A DNA stretch of 64,000 nucleotides, taken from NCBI GenBank assembly GCA_025345505.1, contig JANVCC010000018.1, forward strand, positions 37,210,203 through 37,274,202. Direction: 5' to 3'. This stretch comes from Todiramphus chloris collaris (taxonomy: Eukaryota > Chordata > Aves > Coraciiformes > Alcedinidae). Below, piece after piece: positions 62,268-64,000 of this stretch. Both the position numbers and the translations under genes were made by a program. The stretch's first letter is position 1. Each line of letters begins with the position of its first letter. Under the pieces are notes generated by a model. It was given only the letters and a program-made list of their open reading frames with translations, was not told the origin of the DNA and did not search any database.

Positions 62268-63215
62268 ACAGAATCATAGAATGGCTAGGGCTGGAAGGGA
62301 CCTCTGAAGGTCATCTAGTCCAGCTCCTCTGCAGTGAGCAGGGATACCCTCAACCAGACCAGGCTTCTCTGAGCCTTGTCCAACCTCACCTTGAATATCT
62401 CCAGGGATGGGGCCTCAACCACCTCCCTGGGTAGCCTATTCCACAGTTCTACCACCTTCAATGTAAAGAACTTCTTCCTGATGTCCAATCTAAATCTACT
62501 CTTCTCTAATTTAAACCCATTACCCCTCATCCTTTCACTACAGGCCCTTGTAAACAGTCTCTCTCCAGCCTTCCTGTAGGCCCCCCTTCAGGTACTGGAA
62601 GGTCACTAGGAGGTGTCCCCAGAGCCTTCTCTTCTCCAGGGTGAACAACCCCAGCTCCCTCAGCCTGCTCTTGTAGCAGAGGTGTTCCAGCCCTCTGATC
62701 ATCTTTGTGGCCCTCCTCTGGACCCACTCCATCAAGTCCATGTCTTTCCTGAGTTGAGGGCTCCATACCTGGACACCGTACTCCAGGTGAGATCTTACCA
62801 GAGCAGAGGGCCAGAATCACCTCTCTCATTCTGCTGACCACACTTCTCTTGATGCAGCCCAGGATGCAACTGGCTTTCTTGGCTACAAGTGCACACTGCT
62901 GGCTCATGTCCAGCTTCTCATCCACCAACCCCAAGTCCTTTTCCACAGAGCTCCTTCACAGCAGCTGGTCTCCCAGCCTGTGTTAATAGTAAGTGCTGTT
63001 CCGACCCAGGTGCAGGACACTGCACTTAGTCTTGTTGAACCTCACGAGGTTCACCTGGGCCCACCTCTCCAGCCTATCTAGGTCCCTCTGGATGACATCC
63101 CATCCCTCCAGTCTGTCCACAGCACCACTGAGCTTGGTGTCATCTGCAAACTTGCTGCTGGTGCACTCGATCCCACTGTCAATATCACTGATGAAAATAT
63201 TAAACAGTACAGACT
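62268..63215 (-). mobile_element. CR1 LINE, about 950 bp, with RT remnant
   Basis: ACAGAATCATAGAATGGCTA marks the 3' end. The - strand shows [14 protein letters not shown] and [16 protein letters not shown] (reverse-transcriptase core with FADDTK preserved), and the 3' region encodes KVVELWNRLPREVVEAPSLE. 5'-truncated, and split across more than one frame. Same orientation as the copy 300 bp away. Confidence 0.9.
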
Positions 63216-64000
63216 CAACTAGCAATAAAAGCAAGGCCTGAAAGCTGCCTCTGCACCATGTACTACAGGTGGCTGGTTTAGCAACATTTACTAGAAAGCA
63301 CTACTGAAAATCATTTTAATCTGCTACTTCACGTATCTGTTCCTGGGGAACAAGTGTTCTCCTTCAAAACACAGAAGAAAATGGCTATATTTTCAATGCT
63401 GTACATCTAAAATACCGTTCTTTACTGGTAAAGAAAAGTATTTCCAACCCTCCAGCAGAAAGGAAAAATAAATATGAAATTTAACATAAACAGCAATGAG
63501 AGACAAGCTAGTATCTTGAAATTGTTGTTCCATGAAAAATATCTAACGTGCTCACACTCTCATTATTCCTGTTATTCGTAACAACTACTCACAGGACCAA
63601 TGGCATGTATCTATGGATTTCAAGCAGACTTTTTTCAAGGGAAGGGAGAAAAGTTCATGACTCTAGTGAAAGTAAACATCTATGCCTAAAAGTTGAATGA
63701 AACCACATTCAGTAGATAAAGCGTTGTGGACCACAGCCAGTGAAAAAAATAAAGATAACAATTTTCCACCAGCAAATGTTCTGTTTTCCAACTACTCCTT
63801 CAAATGTGCAGTTTTAATATTTTTTTTCTTTTTACATTAGGCTTGTGAAGACATTTTCCTTTAGATAATAATTAAATACACTACTGCTCAAAGTCTCTTC
63901 ATGGCTTATAAAAACAAACCTCGGTTTTCAACATATTGAACAACTCCCCTAACTGCTCATGTTAGTGTGCAGATGTGAAATGGTTTTAGCTACCAGAGTT

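Larger units (their letters stand above)
60919..64000 (-). other. SNX14: SNX14 intron upstream of exon w1 (partial)
   Basis: 3.1 kb to the window edge. The human segment just before KNAEF (ending ARQKV) was not found in any frame, so the next upstream exon is taken to lie beyond 64000. It contains two CR1 copies in the SNX14-sense orientation (61627-61969 and 62268-63215). Confidence 0.75.

Noticed and set aside
62527-62946. 139-codon frame on the - strand
   Set aside because: It is an alternative frame through the CR1 3' region, not a separate gene.
1-64000. CRISPR arrays, tRNA or rRNA genes, operons, phage genes
   Set aside because: None seen. The sequence is a vertebrate nuclear locus.

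Overview
This is nuclear genomic DNA from a bird. Intron-split vertebrate genes are separated by numerous CR1 LINE fragments, several with the typical avian 3' end (TTCTATGATTCT-like tail), and there is a TGTCCTGGTTT...CA-type ERVL-like solo LTR. I cannot name the species. There is no prokaryotic or phage content, no CRISPR array, no operon and no recognisable RNA gene.

Two protein-coding genes lie tail to tail. The left gene, on the + strand, is NT5E (ecto-5'-nucleotidase, CD73). Eight coding exons, corresponding to human exons 2-9, run from 2434 to 23270; exon 1, with the signal peptide and first metal ligands, is upstream of the window. All junctions are GT/AG, the reading frame is continuous for 459 codons, and the last exon ends in a GPI-anchor signal. 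The right gene, on the - strand, is SNX14 (sorting nexin 14). Twenty-two coding exons run from 60918 down to 25917 (about 734 codons), covering part of the PXA domain, the RGS domain, a linker with a 27-nt microexon, the PX domain and the C-terminal nexin domain. The N-terminal membrane segments are encoded beyond 64000. The stop codons are about 2.6 kb apart and face each other, the same arrangement as NT5E/SNX14 in mammals (human 6q14), so this is a conserved syntenic pair rather than a functional operon. NT5E makes extracellular adenosine from AMP. SNX14 is an ER/lipid-droplet-associated sorting nexin. No functional link between them is implied.

The rest is intron, UTR and repeats. 1-2433 is NT5E intron 1, with no repeat recognised. 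2657-23112 holds NT5E introns 2-8, with CR1 fragments near 6.2, 6.7, 9.7 and 20.1 kb, a solo LTR at 14.21-15.02 kb, and a pair of related old repeats at 9.4-10.1 and 17.1-17.5 kb. 23271-25916 is the two 3' UTRs and a short intergenic gap. 25956-64000 is SNX14 introns, with a probable second LTR (27.25-27.78 kb), CR1 copies at 28, 42, 42.7, 61.6 and 62.3 kb, an old CR1-like fragment at 38.8 kb, and several homopolymer or A/C-rich tracts.

I found no undescribed biological system. The points most worth a second look are: a possible intronic polyadenylation product of NT5E (frame open across the exon 2 donor, stop codon next to AATAAA); Tyr at the position of human CD73 Phe500, which stacks on the nucleobase; turnover of N-glycosylation sites in NT5E; and a filled-site/empty-site pair of old repeats that brackets a CR1 insertion.
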